Assembly (NCBI GenBank): GCA_001873075.1
Contig: MNYL01000224.1
Coordinates: forward strand, 1-5,184
DNA from: Fibrobacteres bacterium CG2_30_45_31
Lineage (GTDB): Bacteria > Fibrobacterota > Fibrobacteria > Fibrobacterales > Fibrobacteraceae
Length of the DNA: 5,184 bases
Direction: 5' to 3'
Shown here: positions 5,127 through 5,184 of the stretch, one piece after another
How the letters are laid out: each line of letters starts with the position of its first letter
How positions within the stretch are numbered: position 1 is the stretch's first letter
The notes under the pieces: model-generated
What the model saw: only the letters and a program-made list of their open reading frames with translations
What the model was told of the DNA's origin: nothing
Database searches by the model: none
Program-made: the position numbers and the translations under genes

Positions 5127-5156
5127 TGGTTGCAGAAACGGAATTTTTAGAGGTGT
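5127..5156 (-). repeat. Right terminal inverted repeat of the MITE-like element
   Basis: This is the partner of 4870-4896. On plus it ends AATTTTTAGAGGTGT and abuts the right ATTATAG copy. Confidence 0.65.
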
Positions 5157-5163
5157 ATTATAG
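5157..5163. repeat. Right copy of 7-bp direct repeat ATTATAG (putative target-site duplication)
   Basis: It is identical to 4862-4868 and lies directly outside the right inverted repeat. The remaining bases, 5164-5184, are T-rich on plus and show nothing recognisable. Confidence 0.5.
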
Positions 5164-5184
5164 TGTCTTTGATGTCTTTTTTTG

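Larger units (their letters stand above)
4869..5156. mobile_element. MITE-like / non-autonomous insertion element, about 288 bp
   Basis: The ends are imperfect inverted repeats. The left end reads ACGCCTCTAAAAATT (4870-4884) followed by GGTTTGCAACCA (4885-4896). The right end, reverse-complemented, reads ACACCTCTAAAAATT (5156-5142) followed by CCGTTTCTGCAACCA (5141-5127). The outer 15 bp match at 14 positions and the GCAACCA block recurs after small gaps, giving about 30 bp of terminal repeat. ATTATAG directly flanks both ends. The interior lacks a convincing transposase and is rich in short palindromes and patches more GC-rich than its surroundings. This fits a MITE or deleted insertion sequence mobilised in trans. 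I do not recognise the IS family. An alternative is an intergenic structured repeat of another kind. Confidence 0.6.

Noticed and set aside
4942..5163. 73-codon plus-strand open frame ending at the right end of the MITE-like element
   Set aside because: It starts at TTG with no ribosome binding site, is arginine/serine-rich without recognisable motifs, and reads straight through the terminal inverted repeat. It is more likely chance coding in element DNA.

Overview
This is a bacterial chromosomal window, mostly housekeeping genes, with one rRNA operon start at the left edge and a small mobile-element-like insertion at the right edge. The 16S rRNA 5' end (minus strand, positions 1-121) carries the universal AGAGTTTGATCC start. 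PdxJ (the DXP-dependent vitamin B6 route), an exported divergent-polysaccharide-deacetylase-family protein, and moderately AT-rich DNA suggest a Gram-negative-type bacterium. A Fibrobacterota/FCB-type lineage is a weak guess from the overall look; the 16S fragment is too short to place the organism by eye.

Layout: (1) 1-121, 5' end of 16S rRNA, minus. (2) 122-445, non-coding rRNA leader and promoter: a strong sigma70-type promoter (TTGCAA, 16 bp, TACAAT, minus strand) with an A/T-rich upstream tract and a leader that opens with an 11-bp GNRA-capped hairpin. (3) 446-1345, miaA, minus. (4) A 30-bp divergent gap, then a plus-strand pair: a membrane-anchored divergent polysaccharide deacetylase-like protein (1376-2464) whose expected catalytic/metal residues appear replaced, and pdxJ (2474-3211), nine bases downstream with its Shine-Dalgarno overlapping the upstream stop. 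(5) A likely bidirectional terminator at the pdxJ stop, then a convergent minus-strand orphan gene (3232-3891) with a good promoter of its own embedded in the end of murI. (6) murI, glutamate racemase, minus (3991-4800). (7) 4801-5184, non-coding: the murI upstream region and a roughly 288-bp element with about 30-bp imperfect terminal inverted repeats, flanked by the 7-bp direct repeat ATTATAG, which looks like a MITE or non-autonomous insertion sequence.

Functionally the genes are unrelated housekeeping activities: ribosome production (16S), tRNA A37 modification (MiaA), envelope or peptidoglycan (deacetylase-like protein, MurI) and cofactor synthesis (PdxJ). No CRISPR array, toxin-antitoxin pair, phage gene or defence system is visible. 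The most interesting items are the MITE-like element sitting in the murI promoter region, the apparent pseudo-deacetylase, and the unrecognised orphan gene with a palindrome between its -35 and -10 boxes.
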